From IMG/VR virus record IMGVR_UViG_3300020443_000131, positions 1-35,946 of that record: DNA of 35,946 bases; one strand, 5' to 3'. A program made the translations under genes and the position numbers. Under the pieces are notes generated by a model that did not search any database, had not been told where the DNA came from, and was given only the letters and a program-made list of their open reading frames with translations. The DNA is from a virus. Of the stretch, positions 8,575 to 16,897 are shown one piece after another. Every line of letters starts with the position of its first letter. Position 1 is the stretch's first letter.

Positions 8575-9027
8575 ATGGGTTTTAGTGCTGTCAATCCAGT
8601 CGTAGATAACATAGTAATTACTCCTGCATTTATGCCTGATATTTCTGTCAAAGACTTTGCTGATGCAATGAAGCTTGACGGCACAGTAACACCAGCGCGA
8701 ATGAAATATGCGTTGACTGATTCTGCAAATAGCGTCTGTCGTGAGTTAAAAGCTTGGACGGCCAATGCGCTACACCAGCACGGCTCTCTTACTTTAGAAG
8801 ATTACGACCTGACTAATGATACAGACAAGTGTTTTAGCTTCAAAAAGGCCGTCTACAACTTAGCAAAGGCACAACTGACTGAACATTATCGTGACTATGA
8901 CACAGGCAAAGATGCTACTGCTCGTACTAAAGAGCTCACACCGCAAATCGATACGTGCTATCGCAATGCACGCAATGCAATTGCTGATATCAAAGATGAG
9001 CCGCATTCAACCATTGAGCTTATCTGA
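8575..9027 (+). CDS. L: Head completion/stabilisation protein (P2 gpL)
   Basis: Connector component that closes filled heads and joins the tail. 150 residues, compared with 169 in P2. The position between terminase small subunit and tail gene X and the DISVKDFADAMKLDGTVTP and KAVYNLAKAQLTEHYRDYD segments fit gpL. An AT-rich region with TTGGAG precedes the ATG. Its TGA shares one base with the ATG of X (TGATG), indicating coupled translation. Confidence 0.87.
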   Translation: MGFSAVNPVVDNIVITPAFMPDISVKDFADAMKLDGTVTPARMKYALTDSANSVCRELKAWTANALHQHGSLTLEDYDLTNDTDKCFSFKKAVYNLAKAQLTEHYRDYDTGKDATARTKELTPQIDTCYRNARNAIADIKDEPHSTIELI

Positions 9028-9233
9028 TGCGTGTTGTATCGACATTGCAAGGCGACACAGTAGATTTGATCTGCTTACGCTATTTCAGCTTCACTGGCGG
9101 CGTTACTGAACAAGTTATGGATCTCAATCCGCATCTGGTTGGTTACGATCTTGTATTGCCTACCGGCGTTGATATCCAATTGCCAGACGCGCCCGAACGT
9201 ACACAAAAGCAGGTCATTCAATTATGGACGTAA
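9027..9233 (+). CDS. X: Tail protein X (LysM-like)
   Basis: Small tail protein needed for tail assembly. At 68 residues it equals the usual gpX size (67). It shows the LysM-like pattern of P2 gpX: QGDTVDLICLRYF near the N-terminus and HLVGYDLVLPTGVDIQLPD in the second half. The start overlaps the L stop codon by one base, and the 3' end overlaps the next gene by ten bases. Confidence 0.88.
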   Translation: MRVVSTLQGDTVDLICLRYFSFTGGVTEQVMDLNPHLVGYDLVLPTGVDIQLPDAPERTQKQVIQLWT

Positions 9234-9631
9234 CTCAAATTCAGGTATTAACGATTGATGATGTTATGAGTAACCATCTGCAATGGTTGTTGATTACTTT
9301 GCCTGTTATCTGGGCTGCCGCTGGTGGCGCTTGCATTCGTCTATTGTTGATCCGCGCCGAGCCTTTTTGGATGCGAGCTCAAAATGCGACTGCGGGTGTA
9401 TTGCTTGCAGTGATGCTGTCGGATATTACTGCAAAACTATTGACGGGTGGCAACTATGCCACTGGCTACGCAATCATTTATGGCATGGTCGGACGAGAAT
9501 TGTTCGTCACATTTTATGACTTCGTGAATGACAATGTACGACCCCTTCTAATGTCTGCTTTGCGTCATTTTTTCCCTTTTTTATTCAAAGATAAACCAGC
9601 CAAAGAGGCGGACAATCATGATCATTCTTGA
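9224..9631 (+). CDS. Holin-like membrane protein 1
   Basis: 135 residues with about three hydrophobic segments (about 21-43, 53-73 and 77-97) and a charged, His/Asp-rich C-terminus. Position after X and before the muramidase is the lysis cassette slot of P2-like phages (gene Y holin), so a holin role is inferred from size, topology and place. I do not recognise a specific family signature. It overlaps X by ten bases and the next membrane gene by 14 bases. Confidence 0.65.
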   Translation: MDVTQIQVLTIDDVMSNHLQWLLITLPVIWAAAGGACIRLLLIRAEPFWMRAQNATAGVLLAVMLSDITAKLLTGGNYATGYAIIYGMVGRELFVTFYDFVNDNVRPLLMSALRHFFPFLFKDKPAKEADNHDHS

Positions 9632-9929
9632 GACGTTATCGACTTTATCTATCATTGTCATTGCCATCGTTTGTGCTATGACAATCATTAAATATCATCG
9701 CGAGCTTGGCTCACTGGTTACGCTCACTATTTTATTTTTCGCGCTGAGCTGTGTCGGCTTGGCATTTGATGAGACCACTGGTCGGGACGGTGTATGGGCC
9801 CTACCCATATTTCGTATGCTTGCCGCTGCTGCAACCGCTACTACTTATTTTAAATTAAGAGCCTTTTGGACGCGTTATGGCGTGTTCATTAGCGCTATTA
9901 ATCAATCAAAAAAGGATAATCTTGTATGA
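9618..9929 (+). CDS. Holin/antiholin-like membrane protein 2
   Basis: 103 residues with three predicted membrane segments (about 5-24, 32-50 and 61-78) and a basic C-terminal tail. It is overlapped at both ends (14 bases with the previous gene; ATGAG overlap with the muramidase), so the lysis genes form one translationally coupled block. Adjacent paired small membrane proteins are common in P2-like lysis cassettes. Which of the two is the pore former and which a regulator cannot be told. Confidence 0.65.
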   Translation: MIILETLSTLSIIVIAIVCAMTIIKYHRELGSLVTLTILFFALSCVGLAFDETTGRDGVWALPIFRMLAAAATATTYFKLRAFWTRYGVFISAINQSKKDNLV

Positions 9930-10552
9930 GCCCTACCCAACCGATGACACTGATTGACTGTGATTATAAAGTCGCTGCTCGCCGACTGCGCTGTGATGAA
10001 GCTGCTATCCGCGCGGTCAGTGATGTTGAGTCGCGCGGCGATGGGTTCTTATTCGACAAAGATGACAACCAATGGCGTATTAAAATACTGTTTGAGCGCC
10101 ATATCATGTATCGATTGCTAGAAAAAAAGTTTGGCCGTGACAAAGCACTTGATCATGTTCGTACTAGCCCTGATGTGGTCAATACTCGTACGGGTGGCTA
10201 TAGTGGCGGTACTGCTGAGCACGACCGTCTAAATAAAGCACGTCGCATTGATAAAGACTTAGGTTTAGAGTCAGCAAGTTGGGGCATGTTTCAGCTTATG
10301 GGCTTTCACTGGGAGCGTCTTGGCTATAAGTCAGCTGTTGATTTTGTGCTAACGCTATCCAAAGGCGAGCCTGAGCAGTTAGAGGCATTTTGTCGCTTTA
10401 TCGAGACAGATAAACGCTTGCTCAATGCCATTCGTAGCCGTGACTGGGCCATGTTTGCAGAGATATATAACGGCCGCAATTATAAGAAGAATAAATATGA
10501 CACTAAAATGCGTGACCGTGCCAAATACTGGGATAAAGAGTTGGCGAAATGA
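9926..10552 (+). CDS. Endolysin, N-acetylmuramidase family (DUF3380-like)
   Basis: Peptidoglycan hydrolase that degrades the cell wall at lysis. 208 residues with the N-acetylmuramidase pattern: AIRAVSDVESRGDGF with probable catalytic Glu35, ILFERHIMYRLL, TGGYSGGTAEHDRLNKA, and ASWGMFQLMGFHW toward the C-terminal half. No signal peptide is seen, so export depends on the holin. It starts four bases inside the upstream holin-like gene and overlaps gene R by ATGA. It replaces the P2 K lysozyme. No spanin pair (Rz/Rz1) was recognised nearby. Confidence 0.88.
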   Translation: MSPTQPMTLIDCDYKVAARRLRCDEAAIRAVSDVESRGDGFLFDKDDNQWRIKILFERHIMYRLLEKKFGRDKALDHVRTSPDVVNTRTGGYSGGTAEHDRLNKARRIDKDLGLESASWGMFQLMGFHWERLGYKSAVDFVLTLSKGEPEQLEAFCRFIETDKRLLNAIRSRDWAMFAEIYNGRNYKKNKYDTKMRDRAKYWDKELAK

Positions 10553-10980
10553 TATTTGACGACAGCCTACGCAAATTCTTAACCGATAAAGTCGAGTTCT
10601 TTGCCCAGAACCCTGACCGGTTAATCATTAGTGTGGAAAAGGGCTCACTGAAATGGACTGGCCAATCATTGAGCCACCGTCAACACTATCAATTGCTAGT
10701 CGAGATTGATGAGTTCCCCGAGAGCATTGACGCCAATTTAGTCATTGTCGCTATTTTGGCATGGTATCAAGAGAATCAAGATCCAGTCCCACCAAACGGG
10801 CCATCACCGATTGAATTTGAATCCTATATATTGAGCAACTATACGACCACCGTAGTCTTTACTATCAAAGTCGAAGAAGTTGTCCATGTATCTACTGATG
10901 ATACTGGTAACTACGTGTTTAATGCTTGTCCACGTCCAATCCTACACCCACCTAAACCACCTCATAACCCGTACAAATAA
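10549..10980 (+). CDS. R: Tail completion protein (P2 gpR)
   Basis: Acts at the head-proximal tail end. 143 residues (P2 155). The N-terminal segment with LRKFLTDKVEFFAQNPDRL and the SLKWTGQSL and ILAWYQENQDP segments match gpR-type proteins. It overlaps the endolysin by ATGA and is followed two bases later by S, as in P2. Confidence 0.87.
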   Translation: MIFDDSLRKFLTDKVEFFAQNPDRLIISVEKGSLKWTGQSLSHRQHYQLLVEIDEFPESIDANLVIVAILAWYQENQDPVPPNGPSPIEFESYILSNYTTTVVFTIKVEEVVHVSTDDTGNYVFNACPRPILHPPKPPHNPYK

Positions 10981-10982
10981 CT

Positions 10983-11426
10983 ATGAGCGATTTAACTGAA
11001 CTAGCCACTGCATTACCTGAATGGGCGACCGCAATAGCGAGTCAGCTAGATAATAAACAGTTAAAAAAAGTCAATCGCACTCTCGCTATGGAAATGCGAG
11101 CGGTCAATCGAGAGCGTATCCGCGCACAAACCGATCCTGATGGTAGCGATTTTGTAGATCCATTGAAAGCTTCTAACAACCCCATGTTTCGCGAGCTGAC
11201 CAAAGCGCGTCATCTTAAATTTAATGCAACCAGCCGCTATGCACAGATAGGCTTTAAAGGTAGTGCCGCTAAGATCGCACGCATACATCACGAGGGCCAA
11301 CGCAGTACTGTCCGTCCTGATAGTTCTAAGAAATTCCCCTACCCCAAACGCGAGCTGATCGGTATCTCTCGTGCTGACAGACATATCATTATTCGAGTAC
11401 TACGCGAGTCATTAACCGCTGACTAG
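10983..11426 (+). CDS. S: Tail completion/virion morphogenesis protein (P2 gpS)
   Basis: 147 residues, the usual size of gpS (150). Recognisable parts are the N-terminal LATALPEWATAIASQL, RERIRAQTDPDGSDF, and IARIHHEGQR followed by YPKRELIGISRADRHII, typical of the family. It is the last gene before the second late-promoter element. The 3' end abuts the inverted-repeat region feeding gene V. Confidence 0.9.
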   Translation: MSDLTELATALPEWATAIASQLDNKQLKKVNRTLAMEMRAVNRERIRAQTDPDGSDFVDPLKASNNPMFRELTKARHLKFNATSRYAQIGFKGSAAKIARIHHEGQRSTVRPDSSKKFPYPKRELIGISRADRHIIIRVLRESLTAD

Positions 11427-11439
11427 ATGCCCTGCTCTT

Positions 11440-11494
11440 TTTTGCGTGTATTTACTCAATCCACGCTTTTTTGTTTTGTATCAAAAATCGCAAT
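11440..11494 (+). promoter_or_regulatory. Putative Ogr-dependent late promoter for V-W-J-I-H
   Basis: GCGTG (11444-11448) and CACGC (11462-11466) form the same dyad as at 5337-5359. The copy continues through TTTTTTGTTTTGT, then after a divergent stretch resumes with ATCGCAAT (11487-11494). P2 also starts a separate late transcript before V. Caveat: a -55 dyad centre would place the start site at about 11510, essentially on the V start codon, so spacing may differ or V may also be read from upstream transcripts. Confidence 0.55.
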
Positions 11495-11510
11495 GAGTGA
11501 CGATAACGTC

Positions 11511-12119
11511 ATGAATACATCCCCTATCGAAAACGAGCGCCGGCTCCAAAGTTTTATCAATCGAGGCATTGTCACAGACGTTGATCATGCTAATGCTCGT
11601 TGCCGAGTACAGATAGATGGGTTAGAGACCGACTGGCTAAAGTTTTCAGCAGCTCGCATCGGTAAGGTCAGAATTTGGAATCCACCGTGTGTTGGTGAGC
11701 AAGTTCTCGTTATTAGCGAGACTGGTGAGCTGTCGACTGGACTGGTAACGACATCGTTTGATTATGATGATCAGCCAATGCCGTCCGCCAATGCTGATAC
11801 GTTTGAGCTTCATTGTGATGATGGCGCGACATTTATCTATAACCACGCGACACATAACCTAGAGGTTACTTTACTTGATGATTCTACTACTACGCTTATT
11901 TCCAACCGCGTGCAAATATCTGCTCGCGATGTCAGTTTTGATTGTAATAACTTTGATGTTAATTGCGAGTCCTATTCTATTGGTTGCCAGTCTTATACCG
12001 TAAACGGTCAAACCATCAATCAAAACGGAAAGTTAATTATTAATGACCAACCGTATTTAGACCACGGTCATAAAAACGTTAAGTCTGGCTCAGACACTAC
12101 TGGGGGCGTTAATGCTTAA
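11511..12119 (+). CDS. V: Baseplate assembly protein, tail spike (P2 gpV)
   Basis: Trimeric membrane-piercing spike at the tail tip: OB-fold at the N-terminus and beta-helix at the C-terminus. I chose the ATG at 11511 because MNTSPIENERRLQSFINRG lines up with the start of P2 gpV. In-frame ATGs at 11427 and 11493 are possible but lie inside the late-promoter repeat. 202 residues versus 211 in P2. RCRVQIDGLETDW and IWNPPCVGEQVLV are typical of the OB domain, and PYLDHGHKNVKSG near the end resembles the metal-binding His tip. It overlaps W by eight bases. Confidence 0.9.
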   Translation: MNTSPIENERRLQSFINRGIVTDVDHANARCRVQIDGLETDWLKFSAARIGKVRIWNPPCVGEQVLVISETGELSTGLVTTSFDYDDQPMPSANADTFELHCDDGATFIYNHATHNLEVTLLDDSTTTLISNRVQISARDVSFDCNNFDVNCESYSIGCQSYTVNGQTINQNGKLIINDQPYLDHGHKNVKSGSDTTGGVNA

Positions 12120-12501
12120 TCAAGATAACAACGTCACTGTGATCAATGTCAAAGGCATGTCACGCAGTACTGGTCAGCGTATTGACCAAACCAACCATAT
12201 CTTACAAAGCGTCCGCGATATATTAATGACGCCTATTGGCAGTCGTGTCATGCGCCGTGATTACGGCTCATTGCTACCATTCTTAATTGACTCACCTATT
12301 AATGCCTATTTCATTATGCAGCTTCGTGCCTCCGTCATTCATGCATTAATGCGCTGGGAAACTCGTGTCACACCAACTCGCATTGAACTGTTGACTGACG
12401 ACAGTGCCTCACAAGGCGTTGCCAGTTTGATGATTGAATATCGTTATGTAATTAGCAAAAAGATTGAACGTACTTATCTGTCATTAGGCGGTGCGCTATG
12501 A
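12112..12501 (+). CDS. W: Baseplate assembly protein W (gp25-like)
   Basis: 129 residues, with T4 gp25/lysozyme-like features: HILQSVRDILMTPIGSRVMR, RDYGSLLPFLID and the conserved EPR-like region near the middle replaced by TRVTPTRIELL. It is a baseplate wedge component linking to the first sheath ring. The start overlaps V, and its TGA overlaps the J start (ATGA). Confidence 0.92.
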   Translation: MLNQDNNVTVINVKGMSRSTGQRIDQTNHILQSVRDILMTPIGSRVMRRDYGSLLPFLIDSPINAYFIMQLRASVIHALMRWETRVTPTRIELLTDDSASQGVASLMIEYRYVISKKIERTYLSLGGAL

Positions 12502-13388
12502 GCCGTATCGATCTATCTGGCCTACCTGCCCCTGATATTTTAACGCCTTTAGACTTTGAAGCAGAGCTTGCCGACCTTAAAGCTGAATTGACAGCCAAAG
12601 ATCCACAACTTGCCGCTGCATTGACGCTTGAAAGCGAGCCATTGACCAAGATCCTTGAACTGTTTGCTTACCGTCTGATGTCTAAGACCAATCATATCAA
12701 CCAAACAGCCAAATCAATGCTGCTTGCTTATACCACTGGCACAACGCTTGATCATCTTGCCGCTGGCGTTGGTGTCACTCGTCTATTGGTTAAGCCTGGC
12801 AATCCCAATGCTGTACCACCGATTCCTGATGTCATGGAGTCTGATACTGCCTTACGTCGCCGTGTCCAGTTAGAGCCTGAACGAGGCTCTGCAGGTAGTA
12901 AAGGCGCTTATTTATTTTGGGCACTGTCTGCTGATGGTGATGTTCGTGATGCAAGTGTTGTCACTGCCTCCCCTGGTCGCGTGACGGTCTATGTTCAAAG
13001 CCATAATGATGCTATCGCTAGCGATGCACTACGTGAACAAGTAAGACTAGCGGTTGATACGGATGAGCGCCGGCCGTTTACCGATAGCGTACGTATTGCA
13101 GCTGGTCAGCCAGAGGATTGGAGCCTACAAGCGGAACTGACACTCTATCCGGGCCCAGATAAAGACGTAGTAATTGCTGCAGCCCGTGCACAGCTTGATA
13201 AATATATCGAGCAAGTCCGTTACTTAGGTTATGACGTTACGCTATCTGGTTTATATCACGCCTTACATCAAGCGGGTGTCCAACGTGTCAGCCTTTTACA
13301 ACCTACTGCCGATATCAGTTTGCCAGATGGCAAATACGCCAACTGTGTCGACGTGACGATCAGTGCTGTGGAGTACCGCGATGTCTAA
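12498..13388 (+). CDS. J: Baseplate assembly protein J (gp47-like)
   Basis: 296 residues (P2 302), a baseplate J-family wedge protein. Characteristic segments are DLSGLPAPDILTPLDFE at the start, NQTAKSMLLAYTTGTTLDHL, ALRRRVQLEPERGSAGSKGA and ASVVTASPGRVTVYVQS. It overlaps W and I at both ends, consistent with one W-J-I-H transcript. Confidence 0.93.
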   Translation: MSRIDLSGLPAPDILTPLDFEAELADLKAELTAKDPQLAAALTLESEPLTKILELFAYRLMSKTNHINQTAKSMLLAYTTGTTLDHLAAGVGVTRLLVKPGNPNAVPPIPDVMESDTALRRRVQLEPERGSAGSKGAYLFWALSADGDVRDASVVTASPGRVTVYVQSHNDAIASDALREQVRLAVDTDERRPFTDSVRIAAGQPEDWSLQAELTLYPGPDKDVVIAAARAQLDKYIEQVRYLGYDVTLSGLYHALHQAGVQRVSLLQPTADISLPDGKYANCVDVTISAVEYRDV

Positions 13389-13911
13389 GGGGCTACTACC
13401 GAAAAACAGTACCAAGCTTGAGAAGGCATTGGATGAGCAAACGCAGCGCATTGATGCTTTGCCTGTCACTTTTGCCAGTTTGATTGATGCTGATAGCTGC
13501 CCTGAAGCTTTTTTACCGTGGCTTGCTTGGTCACGCCGCGTTGAGTACTGGGATGGTCAATGGTCAGAAGCAAAAAAGCGTGACGTGGTGAAAGGCGCAA
13601 GAGCTTTTAACGCGCAGCGCGGCACTAAAAACACGCTGACACAAGCAATGGAAAACCTAGGCATAGGTCATAGTTTGCTTGCATGGCATGAGCTATATCC
13701 AAAAGGCACACCTTATACCTTTACTGTAAAAATCACTAGCGGTCGCGTGAGCGTCCAACAGCAACAAGAGATCTATACCGCGTTAGACAGTGTTAAATCT
13801 GCCCGTGATCAGTTCTCTATTGATGCCAGTGTGGTCAATGGCTCGCAGTTTTATGTTGCCGGCGCTTGTCGGACTGGCAATGTCACTTATCTATCAACTC
13901 CAAACGCTTAG
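13381..13911 (+). CDS. I: Tail protein I (baseplate)
   Basis: Baseplate wedge component connecting J to the fibre. Starting at ATG 13381 (overlapping the J stop by eight bases) the product is 176 residues, the size of P2 gpI. An upstream in-frame ATG at 13363 lies deep in J and is unlikely. Segments AFLPWLAWSRRVEYWDGQW and RGTKNTLTQAMENLGI are family hallmarks. Confidence 0.92.
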   Translation: MSKGLLPKNSTKLEKALDEQTQRIDALPVTFASLIDADSCPEAFLPWLAWSRRVEYWDGQWSEAKKRDVVKGARAFNAQRGTKNTLTQAMENLGIGHSLLAWHELYPKGTPYTFTVKITSGRVSVQQQQEIYTALDSVKSARDQFSIDASVVNGSQFYVAGACRTGNVTYLSTPNA

Positions 13912-13932
13912 GTAACTATTTAGGTAACAATA

Positions 13933-14922
13933 ATGGCCAACTACTATGTATTACTCACTGACTATGGCAAGTCATTTATTGCCAATGCCCAAGCGGATTC
14001 ACAGCTTGCATTGACCAATGTGGTGTTAGGTGATGCTAATGATCAGCCATATCTGCCTGATTCGCGTTTGACTCAGACTAGCCTGGTGAATCAAAGAGCA
14101 AAAGTAGCCGTAACCTCTATCAAGATCGTCAATGACACGACGGCTGAAGTATCTGCCGTCATACCGTCCAATGTAGGCGGCTTTAACTTACATGAAGTGG
14201 GAATTACAGATAGTAGTGGCAAGCTTGTCTACGTGGGAAACTTCCACGGTGGCTATCGCCCAACGCTGACTGAAGGTGCAGGCGGTGACATGGAGCTTAT
14301 ATTTACGATTACTGCAGACAACCTTGCGACTGTTGTCATTGAAATGGACGGCAACGTGGTCATTGCTACTCGCGATTGGGTTGCCGACCGTTTTGCTTTG
14401 AAATCTTTAGTGAGTGAACTACACGATATTATCAATCAATTACAGGATGAGCTTATGGCTACCCAGTTTGAAGTGCTTTCAGGTCGTATCAAAGAAATAG
14501 AAGATGGCATTGCAGGGCTTTTAGATTTACAGCCATATAAAGTTGGCGATATTTACCAGACAACCATCAATCATTCAGACGCGTCTGCTGTGGCTGCCCA
14601 TCACGGCTATGGTACGTGGGAACGATTTGCTGAGGGCAGAACCCTTGTCGGACTATCTAAAAAAGCAAGTGATCCTAGCGACTATAAAACTATCGGCAAT
14701 GAGTTTGGTGAAAATGAGGAAACTCTGACGCTTGCACAGATTCCAAATCATGATCATACCGTTGATATGCATAGTGGCAGTATTGATGGTGGTACTCGCG
14801 CTGGTACTCAGAACACCAGTTCCAGTGCTGCAAATATCAAGACTAACGCTGTAGGTGGCGGTGAAGCACACAACAACATTCAGCCATCAAAAGTGGTTGG
14901 CAAGTGGTTACGTACTGCTTAA
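13933..14922 (+). CDS. H: Tail fibre protein with collar domain (P2 gpH-type, short)
   Basis: Receptor-binding fibre. Residues about 1-155 are the conserved gpH N-terminus that attaches to the baseplate (MANYYVLLTDYGKSFIANA, LHEVGITDSSGKLVYVGNF). A short helical linker follows, then a C-terminal tip of the collar/T4 gp12-like kind: GTWERFAEGRTLVGL, IPNHDHTVDMHSG and AHNNIQPSKVV, with His residues that could bind metal. It is only 329 residues versus 669 in P2, so the shaft is very short. No gpG fibre chaperone follows; the next gene is the sheath N-terminal piece. Confidence 0.88.
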   Translation: MANYYVLLTDYGKSFIANAQADSQLALTNVVLGDANDQPYLPDSRLTQTSLVNQRAKVAVTSIKIVNDTTAEVSAVIPSNVGGFNLHEVGITDSSGKLVYVGNFHGGYRPTLTEGAGGDMELIFTITADNLATVVIEMDGNVVIATRDWVADRFALKSLVSELHDIINQLQDELMATQFEVLSGRIKEIEDGIAGLLDLQPYKVGDIYQTTINHSDASAVAAHHGYGTWERFAEGRTLVGLSKKASDPSDYKTIGNEFGENEETLTLAQIPNHDHTVDMHSGSIDGGTRAGTQNTSSSAANIKTNAVGGGEAHNNIQPSKVVGKWLRTA

Positions 14923-14959
14923 AACATTATTTATTTTGGACAAAAAAAGGATCTAGACC

Positions 14960-15520
14960 ATGGCATCAACTACTTACCATCACGGCGTCACTGCTACTGA
15001 GACCAGTAATATCACGCCAATTATCAAGTCCGTCAGCACGAGCACGATAGCACTTATCAGTACTAGCGCTGACGCTGATGACACCGCTTATCCTCTTGAT
15101 ACGCCGGTACTACTGACCGGCATTACCACGACTGATGTCACTAACGCAGGTAGCGATGACCAGTTATTGCATCAATGCTTACGCACGATTAAATCTATCC
15201 AGAATACGACTGTTGTTGTTCTGCGAGTATCTGAGCCAGTCGATTTGACAACAGTAGATACGCTACTGAGCTGCCAGTCTCGCCTTGGTGTGACGCCCAA
15301 GATTTTGATCGCGCCTGAAATTGATACACCAGACATGACACGCAAGCTGGTAGAGATCGCCAAAAAACGCCGCGCATTTGTCTATGCGTCGCCGCGAGCT
15401 GAAGACGGCACGTTGATTACAGCGAAAGAAGATATTGTTGCCTATCGTGATACGTTCGCTGCTCGTGAGCTGATGCTGGTTGAAGGGGCTTTTGGTAAGC
15501 CGGTCGCGCCGGGAAAGTAA
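14960..15520 (+). CDS. FI: Tail sheath protein, N-terminal fragment (split P2 gpFI)
   Basis: The first half of the contractile sheath subunit. 186 residues containing YHHGVTATETSN, LISTSADADDTAYPLDTPVL, LSCQSRLGVTPKILIAPEID, KRRAFVYASPR and IVAYRDTFAARELMLVEGAF, which follow gpFI up to its middle. Then the reading frame ends after FGKPVAPGK. The continuation (KSLSNV... and the C-terminal polymerisation core) is found 1974 bases downstream at 17494. The piece has its own RBS (AAAGGA, 8 bases before ATG). The fragments total 385 residues, close to intact P2 gpFI (396). It may be a broken gene or half of a two-chain sheath. Confidence 0.85.
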   Translation: MASTTYHHGVTATETSNITPIIKSVSTSTIALISTSADADDTAYPLDTPVLLTGITTTDVTNAGSDDQLLHQCLRTIKSIQNTTVVVLRVSEPVDLTTVDTLLSCQSRLGVTPKILIAPEIDTPDMTRKLVEIAKKRRAFVYASPRAEDGTLITAKEDIVAYRDTFAARELMLVEGAFGKPVAPGK

Positions 15521-15552
15521 CACGGCGACTATGGGCAAGTAAGCCATATCCT

Positions 15553-15942
15553 ATGCTGGTCGAAAAAGAAGACGTTTATCAGCCCACAGTTAAGCCGTTA
15601 AACATCACAATGAGACGGATATTAAAAGACACAACGATTGACAGTGATGCATATACACCAAGTGTTAAGCCGTTAGATATTACGATGCGTAATATACTGA
15701 GAAAGCGGAATATAGATGAAAAAGAAGCCTATATCTCGTCTATTAAGCCTTTAGATATCACCCTCAAGCGTGAGCTGCTTGAAAAGAAAACGTACATAGA
15801 TGAAAAAGAAGCCTATATTCCGTTGGTCAAACCACTGGATATTACTCTAAAGCGTTTACTTATTGAGCATGACGTTTACGACAATGACGCATATATCCCG
15901 TCGGTCAAACCACTGGATTTAACACTAAAGAAAGGAGTTTAA
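15553..15942 (+). CDS. Five-repeat protein in the sheath-interrupting cassette
   Basis: I do not recognise the family. 129 residues built almost entirely of five repeats of about 25-28 residues with the core Y-x-P-x-V-K-P-L-D-I-T-(L/M)-K/R-R-x-L, separated by charged linkers (DEKEA, DNDA); the fifth repeat is cut short at KKGV. DNA-level repetition is visible (GATGAAAAAGAAGCCTATAT occurs twice). The frame is open upstream to about 15499, overlapping the sheath fragment, and no clear RBS precedes the ATG, so its true 5' end may have been lost or may lie upstream. It could be a fibre or tip protein; that is only inference from its neighbours. Confidence 0.7.
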   Translation: MLVEKEDVYQPTVKPLNITMRRILKDTTIDSDAYTPSVKPLDITMRNILRKRNIDEKEAYISSIKPLDITLKRELLEKKTYIDEKEAYIPLVKPLDITLKRLLIEHDVYDNDAYIPSVKPLDLTLKKGV

Positions 15943-15943
15943 A

Positions 15944-16897
15944 ATGAACATGAGCAATATAGGTGTAGCAGGTGAAGCGCGATTTGTCGTACTAAGAGCC
16001 GATGGAACAGTCAAGTCCGATACAGGCTATCAAAAAAACTTAATCCTAAATCAGGGGTTAGAGTATTTTGGTGGTGGCATCGGTGGAGATATCAATGAGA
16101 AATGTGTAATCGGGGCTGGTAACAGTGCCCCAGCCGTTACTCAAACAACTTTAGATTCCTTTATTGCTATTGCGACAGGTACAGATACTACTAAGGATTA
16201 CAGCTACACAGATACAGGTGACGGACTGTATAAAATTTGGGAGCAAAGAAAATATCGCTTCACTGGGCTAGGGAATGTCAATATTAGCGAGGCAGGGCTA
16301 GCAAGTAAAGGAAGTACATCCTCAGACTATTACCTAACCACCCGTGTTTTGATTAAAGACGAACTGGGTGCGCCAACGTCTATGGGCTTAAAACTGGGTG
16401 AAACCCTAGATATCTATTATAAGCTCTATAAAGTTATTGATACAACTGATAAGTCTTTCGTTGTTAATGTCAGTGACGGTCAAGATATACCTACTCTGAC
16501 GCCATATAACGTAGTGATTAGACCTGCTTTGGTCGGCACTAGTAATCATAGAGTAAGCGGAGGTATAAAAACCGTCCCTTACGTTAAAATTGGTACTGAT
16601 GATTTAGAAGCAATTACCTCTGAACCCGTAGTAAATAATTCTGAAGGTATGATGACTGCTGAAACTTACGTAGTTGGTAGTCATAAATGTAAATTGGTTG
16701 TTAATTTTGGCCTTAATAATTCTAATGTAGCCATAAGGACTTTGTCTCCAACTTATGCAGGGTATGTTTTTAACTTATTCCCTTTCCAAATGCGCCTCGG
16801 TCGGGTGTCAGATGATGCACCACTAACTAAAACAAATAAAGACACACTGGCTATCCCACTTGAAGTCAGCTGGAGACGCTTTGAGGGTGAGCTGTAA
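15944..16897 (+). CDS. Uncharacterised phage tail-associated protein
   Basis: 317 residues, strong RBS AAGGAG six bases before ATG. The N-terminal GEARFVVLRADGTVKSDTGYQKNLILNQGLEYFGG resembles, in style, a recurring start of virion proteins in many tailed phages: a beta-rich opening followed by a KNLI-like segment. Most of the rest is Gly/Thr/Asn-rich beta-type sequence without catalytic motifs, and no signal peptide or membrane segment is seen. Overlap of one base with the next gene and tight spacing suggest a three-gene unit. A tail-tip or fibre accessory role is plausible, not shown. Confidence 0.72.
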   Translation: MNMSNIGVAGEARFVVLRADGTVKSDTGYQKNLILNQGLEYFGGGIGGDINEKCVIGAGNSAPAVTQTTLDSFIAIATGTDTTKDYSYTDTGDGLYKIWEQRKYRFTGLGNVNISEAGLASKGSTSSDYYLTTRVLIKDELGAPTSMGLKLGETLDIYYKLYKVIDTTDKSFVVNVSDGQDIPTLTPYNVVIRPALVGTSNHRVSGGIKTVPYVKIGTDDLEAITSEPVVNNSEGMMTAETYVVGSHKCKLVVNFGLNNSNVAIRTLSPTYAGYVFNLFPFQMRLGRVSDDAPLTKTNKDTLAIPLEVSWRRFEGEL

